DNA of 32,221 bases. Source: Opitutia bacterium. GTDB taxonomy: Bacteria; Verrucomicrobiota; Verrucomicrobiae; Opitutales; Opitutaceae. Position numbers and translations under genes: made by a program. The notes under the pieces were generated by a model, which saw only the letters and a program-made list of their open reading frames with translations, was not told the origin of the DNA and made no database searches. This document shows positions 1 through 10,175 of the stretch, piece by piece. The stretch is taken from positions 1-32,221 of the forward strand of contig CANEVO010000042.1 in NCBI GenBank assembly GCA_947442255.1, in the 5' to 3' direction. Position 1 is the first letter of the stretch. Every line of letters begins with the position of its first letter.

Positions 1-45
1 GAGGTTGAAGGTGAAGGAGTCGAAGTTATCGATAACGAGCAGCAT
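1..45 (-). CDS. trpG: Glutamine amidotransferase component of anthranilate or aminodeoxychorismate synthase (partial, N-terminus only)
   Basis: Reading the minus strand from an ATG at 43-45 gives 15 codons, MLLVIDNFDSFTFNL, before the window ends. This is the hallmark N-terminus of the TrpG/PabA family, where an Asp-x-Asp/Asn-Ser-Phe-Thr segment opens the class I glutamine amidotransferase domain. The family supplies ammonia from glutamine to the TrpE or PabB synthase subunit, for tryptophan or folate synthesis. TrpG and PabA cannot be separated from this fragment, and a bifunctional protein is possible. The gene is divergent from tgt. The bases before the start are C-rich (gcctcccgcgcc) with no Shine-Dalgarno motif. 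The catalytic Cys-His-Glu triad lies outside the window. Confidence 0.82.
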   Translation of the reverse strand, partial: MLLVIDNFDSFTFNL

Positions 46-479
46 GGCGCGGGAGGCGGCTGAACAGACTGAAAGACCGAAAGGCCGAATGCAAAGGGTG
101 AAACGTGGCTTGGACAAGCACAGTGCCGGCGGGGTTGAGGACGAGGCTGATGGGGTGGGGGAACGGGTTCCGGGCTTGGGCCCGCGGATGGCAAACGCCA
201 AGCGGGCTTGGGCTCACGCGGAGACGCGGAGGGGAAGAACGATTACGAGAACGAGAATGAGAACGAGGGAATGGGTTTCGCCGGTCGGAGACGCGGCGCT
301 CCGGGAATGGCTCGAACCACGGCGTTCCTCAGATCGACCGACACCGGCTGATCCGGATGAGACGATTCAAGGTAAAGCCCACCTATATCAGCTCCGCGTC
401 TCCGCGTGAGAATGGATTGCCTGGAAGTTAAGGTGAAAAAGGATTGGGTCGGGAGGGGAGAGCATCGAGAGTCGATCGA
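46..479. other. Divergent intergenic region between trpG and tgt
   Basis: I see no convincing gene in these 434 bases. The region holds a low-complexity purine stretch around 239-268 built from degenerate gattacgag/gaacgag units, and a perfect 19-base inverted repeat listed separately. The open frames crossing it have no recognisable protein content. Promoters for both genes should lie here, but no clear -35/-10 pair was seen. Confidence 0.6.
213..410. repeat. Inverted repeat, 19-base perfect arms (ctcacgcggagacgcggag)
   Basis: The left arm at 213-231 is exactly complementary to the right arm at 392-410. The 160-base spacer includes the purine-rich stretch. Each arm repeats a cgcggag unit, so it is partly self-similar. 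The element lies wholly in the trpG-tgt gap. It resembles in design, though not in sequence, the long-armed inverted repeats near 1646, 12730, 18411 and 20911. Confidence 0.75.
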
Positions 480-1625
480 GTGTCAGATCACTTCCAGCTC
501 CTCAAAACCGACTCTGCCACCGCCGCGCGTCGCGGCCGGCTGCGCACCCGCCACGGCACGGTCGAGACCCCGATTTTCATGCCCGTCGGCACGCAGGGGA
601 CCGTGAAGGCCCTGACGCCTCAGCACATCCGCGACATCGGCTCACAAATCATCCTGGGCAACACGTATCACCTCAACCTGCGTCCCGGCAGCGAACTGAT
701 TCGGGACTTGGGCGGGCTGCACAAGTTCATGGGTTGGGACGGCCCCATCCTGACCGACAGCGGCGGCTTCCAGGTTTTCTCGCTGGCGAAACTCCGTGAC
801 GTCCGCGACGACGGCGTGGCGTTCTCCTCGCATCTCGATGGCTCGAAGCTGTTCCTCGGGCCGCGCGAGGTGATGGCCATCCAGCAGAATCTCGGCAGCG
901 ACATCGCGATGGTGATCGACGAGTGCCCGCCCTGGCCCTGCGAACGGGACGCCTGCGCCCGCGCCGTCGCGCGCAGTTACCGCTGGGCGCAGCAGTGCCG
1001 GCAGATCGCCACCGACAGCGGGTTTCTGGCCGCGGGACACCACGTCTTCGCGATTGTCCAGGGATCGACCTTCGATGATCTGCGGCGCGAGGCGGCAGAG
1101 TCGCTCGCGGCGCTCGACTTTCCCGGTTACGCCGTGGGCGGAGTAAGCGTGGGCGAGCCCGAACCGGAGATGCTGAAACAGGTGGGTGCGACCGTGCCCT
1201 TCCTCCCCGCGGACAAACCGCGTTACACGATGGGACTCGGGACGCCGCCGCAGTTGCTCAAGATGGTCGCGCTCGGGGTCGACATGTTTGATTGCGTCCT
1301 GCCTTCACGGGTGGCGCGGAACGGCCTCGTCTTCACGCCCGACGGCCCGATCAATCTCCGCAACGAGCAGTTCCGCGCGGACCCGCGGCCGATCGTCGAA
1401 GGCCTCGACAACTACACCTGTCGGAATTTCTCGCGCGCGTACCTCCGGCACCTGACGGTGGCCGGCGAAATGCTGAGTGGCACCCTGCTCACGATCCACA
1501 ACCTGCATTTCTACCTCGACCTCATGGCGCAGGCGCGCGCGCATATCGAGGCGGGCGACTATGGTTCGTGGCACCGCGCTTGGATCGCGCGGTACGACGC
1601 GGGCGTCGCGGCGCGGAGTGGGTGA
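480..1625 (+). CDS. tgt: tRNA-guanine transglycosylase with degenerate zinc site
   Basis: The product exchanges guanine 34 of GUN-anticodon tRNAs for preQ1 in the queuosine pathway. The 381-residue length fits the family (E. coli 375). The GTG start at 480 was chosen because homology begins just after it; a longer frame opens at 444. Visible motifs are ILTDSGGFQVFSL (Asp93), VIDEC (Asp147, Cys149), GYAVGGVSVGE (Val224) and the nucleophile region MFDCVLPSRVARNG (Asp271). Cys149 and Val224 match the small-pocket residues typical of bacterial preQ1 enzymes. The family zinc motif C-x-C-x2-C-x25-H reads L309-D-N311-Y-T-C314 and then His340, so the first two cysteines are missing. The usual partners queA and yajC/secDF are not in the window. 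Confidence 0.95.
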   Translation: MSDHFQLLKTDSATAARRGRLRTRHGTVETPIFMPVGTQGTVKALTPQHIRDIGSQIILGNTYHLNLRPGSELIRDLGGLHKFMGWDGPILTDSGGFQVFSLAKLRDVRDDGVAFSSHLDGSKLFLGPREVMAIQQNLGSDIAMVIDECPPWPCERDACARAVARSYRWAQQCRQIATDSGFLAAGHHVFAIVQGSTFDDLRREAAESLAALDFPGYAVGGVSVGEPEPEMLKQVGATVPFLPADKPRYTMGLGTPPQLLKMVALGVDMFDCVLPSRVARNGLVFTPDGPINLRNEQFRADPRPIVEGLDNYTCRNFSRAYLRHLTVAGEMLSGTLLTIHNLHFYLDLMAQARAHIEAGDYGSWHRAWIARYDAGVAARSG

Positions 1626-1645
1626 CCGCGCTGGCAATTCCCTGA

Positions 1646-1717
1646 GTTAAACCACAAAGGCACAAAGACACCGAGTCCGGGCTATTCCCGGCGTCTTCGG
1701 TGTCTCGGTGGTTCAAC
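1646..1717. repeat. Imperfect inverted repeat after tgt, possibly acting as terminator
   Basis: The arms gttaaaccacaaaggcac (from 1646) and gtgtctcggtggttcaac (to 1717) are complementary with several mismatches and a one-base slip; the loop is short. The element starts 20 bases after the tgt stop, so the transcript could fold into a long stem there. The caaaggcacaaagacaccg phrase is related in style to the caaaaaggcacaa repeat at 12730. Confidence 0.6.
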
Positions 1718-1733
1718 CTGCCTGGAAATCCGC

Positions 1734-1856
1734 TCAGAACCGGAAGCGCAGGCCGGCGGTGTAACTCCACGAGTCGCGTCCGCCGCCGTGGCGGGGAGAG
1801 TGGAAGGTGGCGCGCGTTCCAGCCGGGCGCCAGCCGCAGATTTGCTCGAAACTCAT
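1734..1856 (-). pseudogene. Possible C-terminal remnant of an outer-membrane beta-barrel protein
   Basis: A minus-strand frame ends at 1734 with [12 protein letters not shown] and a stop. Alternating aromatic and small residues with a terminal Phe is the usual last-strand signature of Gram-negative outer-membrane proteins. Only about 40 codons from an internal ATG at 1856 precede it, and extending further upstream runs into the uxs coding region at 1885. It could be the tail of a deleted gene. The tail match could also be chance, so confidence is low. Confidence 0.25.
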
Positions 1857-1884
1857 TTCGCCATCCCCCAGCGTGCTTCGACGT

Positions 1885-2811
1885 ATGCGCATTCTTGTCA
1901 CCGGCGGCGCCGGCTTCCTGGGTTCCCATCTCTGCGATCGCCTGCTCAAGGACGGCCACGAGGTCGTGTGCATCGACAACCTGTTCACCGGGCGGAAGTC
2001 GAACATCGCCCATCTCCTCACGAATCCGAATTTCGAATTCGTCCGTCACGACATCATCGATCCCTTCAAGTACGAGGTGGACCAGATCTATAACCTGGCC
2101 TGCCCGGCGTCCCCGCCGCACTACCAGTACAACCCCATCAAGACGATCAAGACGTCCGTGATGGGCGCGATCAACTGCCTGGGCCTCGCGAAGCGCGTCA
2201 AGGCCCGCGTCTTCCAGGCGAGCACCAGCGAGGTGTACGGCGATCCGCAGGTGCATCCGCAGCCCGAGAGCTACTGGGGCAACGTGAACCCCATCGGCCG
2301 GCGCTCCTGTTACGACGAGGGCAAGCGGTGCGCCGAGACGCTGTTCTTCGACTACCACCGCGAGAACAAGGTCGAGATCCGCGTCGTCCGCATCTTCAAC
2401 ACCTACGGTCCGCGGATGCATCCGAACGACGGCCGCGTGGTGTCGAACTTCATTGTCCAGGCGCTGAAGGGCGAGGACATCACGATTTACGGCGAAGGCA
2501 CGCAGACGCGCTCCTTCTGCTACGTGGACGACTTGATCGAGGGCTTCGTCCGCTTCATGGCGCAGACACAAACGGTCGGGCCGATGAACTTGGGGAATCC
2601 CGGCGAGTTCACGATGCTCCAGCTGGCGCAGCTCACGTTGAAGCTCGTGGGCGGCAAATCGAAGATCGTCCACAGGCCCCTCCCGTCCGATGATCCCAGA
2701 CAGCGCCAGCCGGACATTACCCTGGCGAAGAAAATTCTAAACTGGGAACCGACGGTGCGATTGGAAGACGGCCTGAATCGCACGATTGAGTATTTTCGCG
2801 GGCAGGTTTGA
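1885..2811 (+). CDS. uxs: UDP-glucuronate decarboxylase (UDP-xylose synthase)
   Basis: This extended short-chain dehydrogenase has 308 residues. It oxidises C4 of UDP-glucuronate with bound NAD, releases CO2 and reduces the product to UDP-xylose, a donor for polysaccharide or LPS glycosylation. The NAD-binding motif GGAGFLGSH is at residues 7-15. The segments [20 protein letters not shown] and STSEVYGDP are strongly diagnostic of the UXS branch rather than dTDP-glucose dehydratases. The catalytic residues are Tyr143 and Lys147 in RSCYDEGKR, with Thr114 and Glu116 in the STSEVYG segment. [13 protein letters not shown] near the C-terminus is the usual substrate-pocket segment. The ATG at 1885 places [10 protein letters not shown] at the N-terminus as in the family; a longer frame from 1807 adds unlikely sequence. 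Confidence 0.93.
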   Translation: MRILVTGGAGFLGSHLCDRLLKDGHEVVCIDNLFTGRKSNIAHLLTNPNFEFVRHDIIDPFKYEVDQIYNLACPASPPHYQYNPIKTIKTSVMGAINCLGLAKRVKARVFQASTSEVYGDPQVHPQPESYWGNVNPIGRRSCYDEGKRCAETLFFDYHRENKVEIRVVRIFNTYGPRMHPNDGRVVSNFIVQALKGEDITIYGEGTQTRSFCYVDDLIEGFVRFMAQTQTVGPMNLGNPGEFTMLQLAQLTLKLVGGKSKIVHRPLPSDDPRQRQPDITLAKKILNWEPTVRLEDGLNRTIEYFRGQV

Positions 2812-2818
2812 GCGTGGG

Positions 2819-3130
2819 CTACGGGAGCTGATGACAGGTGGGCGGCGGTGGGATTTCCGTGAAGCGGGGTTGGAGGAACGTCACGAGGCCGATCATCTTC
2901 GTCACGGTCGTGTAGTCGTTCACCACGGCATGGGCGATTCCGTCACCCGCTGGCTGCCGGGTCGCGGCATCTTTTTCCGCGCTGACCGTCGTGGGATGGA
3001 TGATCGACGTGAGCAGGTCTCCGATGGTCCGCAGGCGCGCCACGTCTCCGCCGAGCGCGTTGGGGCTTCGAGGCGGACTTGCCGCGTCAGGTTACTCCCG
3101 GCGCCCGGCCGCGCTCCGCCTCTCTTGCCA
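2819..3130 (-). pseudogene. Frameshifted C-terminal remnant, possibly of a c-type cytochrome-like protein
   Basis: On the minus strand, 3043-2819 reads RLRTIGDLLTSIIHP, then VVNDYTTVTKMIGLVTFLQP, then RFTEIPPPP before a stop. The 'hydrophobic-GDLLTSIIHP' and 'MIGLVTFLQPRF' segments resemble the C-terminal part of small c-type cytochrome domain proteins of Verrucomicrobiota; this is from memory and unverified. No ATG opens the frame. Just upstream, the plausible continuation SNLTRQVRLEAP is read in another frame (about 3105-3065), while NALGGDVARLRTIGD is in the first frame, so a frameshift near 3065 would join them. No CxxCH was found upstream. It looks like a decayed tail. Confidence 0.42.
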
Positions 3131-3177
3131 TTTACGCGGCACCGGTTGTCCGCCGGGCTGTCAGCGCGCTTCAGTGG

Positions 3178-3218
3178 CGCCGGTCTCTGACCGGCGTCCC
3201 GCCAGTCGGAGACTGGCG
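3178..3218. repeat. Two tandem hairpins of the cgccggtc/gaccggcg family
   Basis: The first hairpin is cgccggtc-tct-gaccggcg at 3178-3196. The second is cgccagtc-gga-gactggcg at 3200-3218. Both have perfect 8-bp stems with 3-base loops. The second stem differs from the first at one position on each arm, with pairing kept. Related copies occur at 16270, 31200 and 31253-31295. Confidence 0.85.
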
Positions 3219-3401
3219 CTACGGCCTGCGATCGCGTGCGGGGCGCTGAATCATCCCGGCTAGCCTGCGCCGAACGCCGGTGATTTGACGGCGGTCGCTG
3301 CCTCCGTTCATCGGCCTTTGCGCCCCGCCCAAGCGGGTTCGAAACCGGAACGGATTTGCCGTTTGCCAACCCCCCGGGCCGGGCTATCGTCTCGGCCTTT
3401 C

Positions 3402-6374
<2,973 letters not shown>

Positions 6375-6440
6375 TCGCCCGGCCGGCGCGTTCGCGACAG
6401 CCTGGCCCCGGTCCGTTCGCCTGCGCGGCCCCACCTCTCC

Positions 6441-8105
6441 ATGTCCGACCCTCTCCCGGTTGATCCCTACGATCCCCAGCCGACGTTCGTGCAGCGGCAC
6501 GCGGATCAGGTCGCGGCGGCGGTGGTGTTTGTCCTGACGGTCTTCCTGGCGGTGGCATCCTTCCCCCCGTATCACGCCCCCGAGTTTGCCTACACGATGC
6601 TCGCGCCCGGTGTGCTCTGGGCGTACCGGCGTCCGGCATTCAAGCTTTTCGCCGGCACCTTGCTCGCCGCGCAGATGGTGGCGTGGACGATCCTGCTCGG
6701 CTGGCTGCACCACGTGACGTGGGCGGGGCTCTTCCTGCTCGGACCCTTCGTTGGACTTTGGATCGGGGTCTGGTACCTGGCGGTGTGGTGGTTCATGCCG
6801 CGGCTGATCGGTCGTCCGCACCTGACGCGGATCCTGGCCATCGTGGGGCTGGCGGGTTTGTGGGTCCTGATCGAGTGGACGCGGACCTGGCTGCTCGGCG
6901 GTTTCCCGTGGCTGCCGCTCGCGGCGAGCCAGTGGGAGCGGGCGACGATCCTGCAAGTGGCGGCCTTCACCGGCGCGTACGGAGTGTCATTCGTACTCGT
7001 GATCATGAACCTGGGATTTGCCGCTTATGCGCACCGGCTTTTCTGGGAAGGGGCGACCGGGTTTGCGAAGCGCAGCCAGGAATTCTTCTTCGCGCTCTTC
7101 CTGCTGCTGGCCTGCATCTGCATCCACTTCACGGAGGCGTTTCATCGTCCGCGATTTGTCACGCCGCTGGCGCGAGTCGCATTTGTCCAGCCGGATATTC
7201 CGCAGGAGCTGAAGTGGGATCCCTCGAAGCGCGCGGCGATCCTGAAGATCCTGGAGCAGGCCACGCTGGCGGCGGCCGCGGCCAGACCGAATCTCATCCT
7301 CTGGCCCGAGGCCGTCACGCCCCTCGCGGTGCAGAGCGACGAAGCCCTGCGCGATTTTGTGGGCTCGCTCGCCCGTCAGGCTCAGGTCCCTTTGCTGCTC
7401 GGCTCGATCGCGACCGAGCACCTGAACCAGCCCGACGAGAAGTGGCTCAACGGCGCCTTCGTCGTCCGGCCCGACACCGGCCTGGCGCCCGACTATTATG
7501 CGAAGCGGAAGCTCGTCCCGTTCGGCGAATACGTCCCGCTCCGTCCGCTGTTCGGCTGGTTGAAGAAATTCGTGCCCATCGGGGAGGACTTCACGGCGGG
7601 CGAGGATTCGTCGCCGCTCCTGCTGCCGCTGCGCCCGGAGCCGCTGGTGGCCGGGCCGCTCATTTGTTATGAGGATGTGTTTCCGCAATTGGCGCGACGC
7701 AGCGCGATCGCGGGCGCCAGCGTGCTGACGGTCCTGACCAACAACGCCTGGTTTGGCGAAGGTGGCGCGGCCTACCAGCATGCGGCGCATTCCGTCCTCC
7801 GTGCGGTCGAGACCCGGCGCCCGGTGCTCCGTTGCGGCAACGCCGGCTGGAGTGGCTGGATCGATGAATTTGGCGGCGTGCGGGCGACGCTGCTCGATGA
7901 GAACGACAGCATCTATTTCCGCGGCGCGCGCATCATCACCGTGACGCGGGACGCGCGCTGGATCGGCCGCGAGTCGTACTATGTCACCCACGGCGACTGG
8001 TTCGTATTGGTCTCGCTGATGCTGGCGCTGGCGGGTTGGGGCATTCTGAAGCTGGCTGGTCCGCCGAAGCCGGTGGTCACCGAGCCGGACGAGTCCGTCG
8101 CGTGA
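6441..8105 (+). CDS. lnt: Apolipoprotein N-acyltransferase
   Basis: This inner-membrane enzyme adds the third acyl chain to the N-terminal cysteine of lipoproteins. It has 554 residues. About six hydrophobic helices (roughly residues 24-230) precede a periplasmic carbon-nitrogen hydrolase domain (about 243-500), and a last helix lies near 520-540. The Glu-Lys-Cys triad is visible as LILWPEAVTPL (Glu290), YYAKRKLVPFGEYVPLR (Lys355) and GPLICYEDVFP (Cys409). NNAWFGEGGAAYQH is the usual post-cysteine segment. The start ATG follows ccccacctctcc, with no Shine-Dalgarno. It lies 66 bases after secA, so cotranscription is likely. Its stop overlaps the GTG start of the next gene. Confidence 0.95.
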   Translation: MSDPLPVDPYDPQPTFVQRHADQVAAAVVFVLTVFLAVASFPPYHAPEFAYTMLAPGVLWAYRRPAFKLFAGTLLAAQMVAWTILLGWLHHVTWAGLFLLGPFVGLWIGVWYLAVWWFMPRLIGRPHLTRILAIVGLAGLWVLIEWTRTWLLGGFPWLPLAASQWERATILQVAAFTGAYGVSFVLVIMNLGFAAYAHRLFWEGATGFAKRSQEFFFALFLLLACICIHFTEAFHRPRFVTPLARVAFVQPDIPQELKWDPSKRAAILKILEQATLAAAAARPNLILWPEAVTPLAVQSDEALRDFVGSLARQAQVPLLLGSIATEHLNQPDEKWLNGAFVVRPDTGLAPDYYAKRKLVPFGEYVPLRPLFGWLKKFVPIGEDFTAGEDSSPLLLPLRPEPLVAGPLICYEDVFPQLARRSAIAGASVLTVLTNNAWFGEGGAAYQHAAHSVLRAVETRRPVLRCGNAGWSGWIDEFGGVRATLLDENDSIYFRGARIITVTRDARWIGRESYYVTHGDWFVLVSLMLALAGWGILKLAGPPKPVVTEPDESVA

Positions 8106-10084
8106 ATACCGTCGGTGCCGCGGTTCGGGCGGAAGCGCCGCCGGGCCGGTGCCGGCTGTTGTTTCCCGAGTTCTGGCCGCCGGCAGTCCGGGCCGGCGGG
8201 GTGATCGCTGTGGCCCTCGGGCTGTTTTTCGGGGCGGTCCCGAGCCTGCCGTTTCTGGGCGGCGATGTGGCGGCGATCCGGGACGCGATGCAATCAGTTG
8301 GTCCGGGCTGGCCCGGGCCGCGACTGTTCTGGCAGGCGAAGCATACGGTGCTCGGCTACGACGCGCGGATCTTTCACGCCAGCGGCCTGCTGCTGCACGG
8401 CGTGGCGGGGCTGCTGCTGTTCATGCTCCTCCGGCAAATGCAGACCGCGGGCGAAGCCGCGGCCAGGTCTGCCTTCCTCGTCACGGTGGGCGGGGCGTTG
8501 ATCTGGATGTTGCATCCACGGCAGACCGAAGCGGTCGCAGGTCTGGCTTATCAAGGCAGCCTGTTGGGCGCCATCGGCCTGCTGCTGACGCTGCTCTGCT
8601 TCGCCCGGGGAGCGGAGCGCGGCCGTCCCAGCTGGATGGGTGGCGCGATGGGGGCGTGTATCCTCGGCATGGCGACTGACCCCGTGATGCTCGCGGCGCC
8701 GTTGTTGGTGCTGCTGTACGATCGCGCATTCATCGCGGGTTCTTGGACCGCAACCTGGCGGCAGCGCGGTCGCTGGCACGCCGCGCTCGGGGTGACGATG
8801 GTTGTCGGTATTTACTTCCTGGCGCGGAGCGGCGGAACCCCGGTGGGCTCGCTGAGTGCGCCGTTCTGGGCCGCGCCGTGGTATCTGATGCTGTCCGTCT
8901 GGCCGGCGCCGCTGGTGTTCGATCGCGGACCGGACTTCGCGCCGGGAGGCGGATTCGCGGCCGGTGTGATGACGATTCTCCTTCTGGTCGGAACGATTGT
9001 GGCCGTGATCCGCTGGCCGCGCGCGGGGTTCGTGGCGGTTTGGTTTTGGGCCACGCTGGCGGCGGGATCGCTCGTCAACATCGCCGGCGTCGAAAGCTTT
9101 TCCGAGCATCGCCTGTACCTGCCGTGGGCGGCGCTCGTCATGGCTCTCGTGGCCGGGGCCACGCGACTCCGCCGTGTCGGGCTCGCGGGGCTGGCCGTGG
9201 CGGTGCTCGGCCTGGGCTGGGCGAGTCGCGAACGGATTTCCGTTTACGCAAGCAGCCTGGCGCTGTGGACCGACACCGTGACGAAGGCGCCCGGCAATCC
9301 GCGGGCTCACCTCGAACTCGGGCACGCGTTCGCGGCCGCCGGCCGACTCGACGAGGCGGTGGCGGCCTATGAGCACGCGATTCAGTTTTCACCCTCGACG
9401 GCGTCGACCCATCTCGGTCTGGCCGGTGCGGCGTTGCAACTCGGTCGGACCGGCGAGGCGTTGTCCGCCTACGAAGCCGCGTTGCGCCTCACGCCGGAGT
9501 CCGCCGCGATTCATCTCGATCTCGCAGCCGTGCAAATCCGCCTCGGCCGCGTGGCTGAGGCGACGGGACACTATCGCGAAGCCGCGCGGCTCGGCGTGAG
9601 CACCGCCGTCGGCAAGCGACACTATGGCCGGGCGCTCGCGGAGTCCGGTCGGATGGTGGAGGCGCTGGCGGAACTCGAGGCCTCCGCGAAGCTCGAGCCC
9701 GCGAACGCCCGCACGCACCTGGACCTCGGCATGGTGCTGTCCGCGCTCGGCCGCTCGATTGAGGGTCAGCGTCACTTCGTCGAGGCGGTGCAATGCGACC
9801 CCGACGACGCGGGGGCGCACTTCGCGCTCGGCGATGCGTTGCTCGAGGACCACCGGCCGGCGGAGGCGTTGTCGCACTACGAGGCGGCGCTGCGCCTGCA
9901 GCCCGAACGCGCGGCAGCGTTGCACGCGAGCATGGGCGACGCGCTGTCGCGACTCGGCCGTCCGGCGGAAGCGATTCGGAACTACGAAACGGCGCTCCGC
10001 CTGAATCCGGACAACGAGCGGGCGCGGGAGAATCTCGCCCGCATCCGGGCCGCGGCGGAGCGACACGGCGGCCGCAAAAAATAG
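8102..10084 (+). CDS. Multi-spanning membrane protein with C-terminal TPR array (TMTC-like)
   Basis: The 660-residue product is translationally coupled to lnt by a GTGA overlap (GTG 8102-8104, lnt stop 8103-8105). The N-terminal 400 or so residues hold about 8-10 hydrophobic helices. The segments IWMLHPRQTEAVAGLAYQGS and FSEHRLYLPWAAL resemble bacterial TMTC-type proteins, which combine a GT-C-like membrane part with tetratricopeptide repeats. From about residue 395, seven 34-residue TPRs follow, for example LELGHAFAAAGRLDEAVAAY and SMGDALSRLGRPAEAIRNYE. TPRs usually mediate protein contact. The function is unknown: a glycosyltransferase-like role is possible but no catalytic motif was recognised. 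The C-terminus is basic (RHGGRKK). Confidence 0.8.
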   Translation: MNTVGAAVRAEAPPGRCRLLFPEFWPPAVRAGGVIAVALGLFFGAVPSLPFLGGDVAAIRDAMQSVGPGWPGPRLFWQAKHTVLGYDARIFHASGLLLHGVAGLLLFMLLRQMQTAGEAAARSAFLVTVGGALIWMLHPRQTEAVAGLAYQGSLLGAIGLLLTLLCFARGAERGRPSWMGGAMGACILGMATDPVMLAAPLLVLLYDRAFIAGSWTATWRQRGRWHAALGVTMVVGIYFLARSGGTPVGSLSAPFWAAPWYLMLSVWPAPLVFDRGPDFAPGGGFAAGVMTILLLVGTIVAVIRWPRAGFVAVWFWATLAAGSLVNIAGVESFSEHRLYLPWAALVMALVAGATRLRRVGLAGLAVAVLGLGWASRERISVYASSLALWTDTVTKAPGNPRAHLELGHAFAAAGRLDEAVAAYEHAIQFSPSTASTHLGLAGAALQLGRTGEALSAYEAALRLTPESAAIHLDLAAVQIRLGRVAEATGHYREAARLGVSTAVGKRHYGRALAESGRMVEALAELEASAKLEPANARTHLDLGMVLSALGRSIEGQRHFVEAVQCDPDDAGAHFALGDALLEDHRPAEALSHYEAALRLQPERAAALHASMGDALSRLGRPAEAIRNYETALRLNPDNERARENLARIRAAAERHGGRKK

Positions 10085-10099
10085 CCGCCACTCGACACC

Positions 10100-10121
10100 C
10101 GGCATTCGCCATTCGGCATTC
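10100..10121. repeat. Tandem cattcg-type phrase (cggcattcgccattcggcat)
   Basis: This short self-similar sequence lies between the TPR gene and the next start. A related copy in inverse orientation lies at 24172-24202 upstream of the UPF0173 gene, sharing the cccggcattcgc and tcggcattccc ends. It is probably a dispersed intergenic repeat. Confidence 0.5.
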
Positions 10122-10175
10122 CCGCGGTCCGCTTTAGACTAGCAGAATGCGCCGCGGCTCACCTAGGGTTCCGGC

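Larger units (their letters stand above)
2812..3401. other. 590-base gap between uxs and secA
   Basis: The first half carries a decayed minus-strand coding remnant (2819 to about 3130, listed separately). The second half carries a pair of palindromic hairpins at 3178-3218 and then about 180 bases in which I recognise nothing except presumed secA leader. A ttgacg at about 3287 has no convincing -10 partner. Confidence 0.6.

Noticed and set aside
5..409. 134-codon plus-strand frame across the trpG-tgt gap
   Set aside because: Composition is Arg/Glu-rich from purine-rich repeats, it runs through both arms of the inverted repeat, and it overlaps the trpG start. No protein-like pattern.
1522..2673. 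383-codon minus-strand frame over tgt and uxs
   Set aside because: Antisense shadow of two clearly recognised genes. It also reads through the inverted repeat at 1646.
3105..3401. Possible SecA leader regulator (secM-like) upstream of secA
   Set aside because: No short secreted ORF with an arrest-like C-terminus in a plausible frame; the region holds hairpins and presumed leader only.
9290..10060. DNA-level tandem repeats of about 102 bases
   Set aside because: These reflect TPR protein repeats in the membrane-TPR gene, not a mobile or satellite element.
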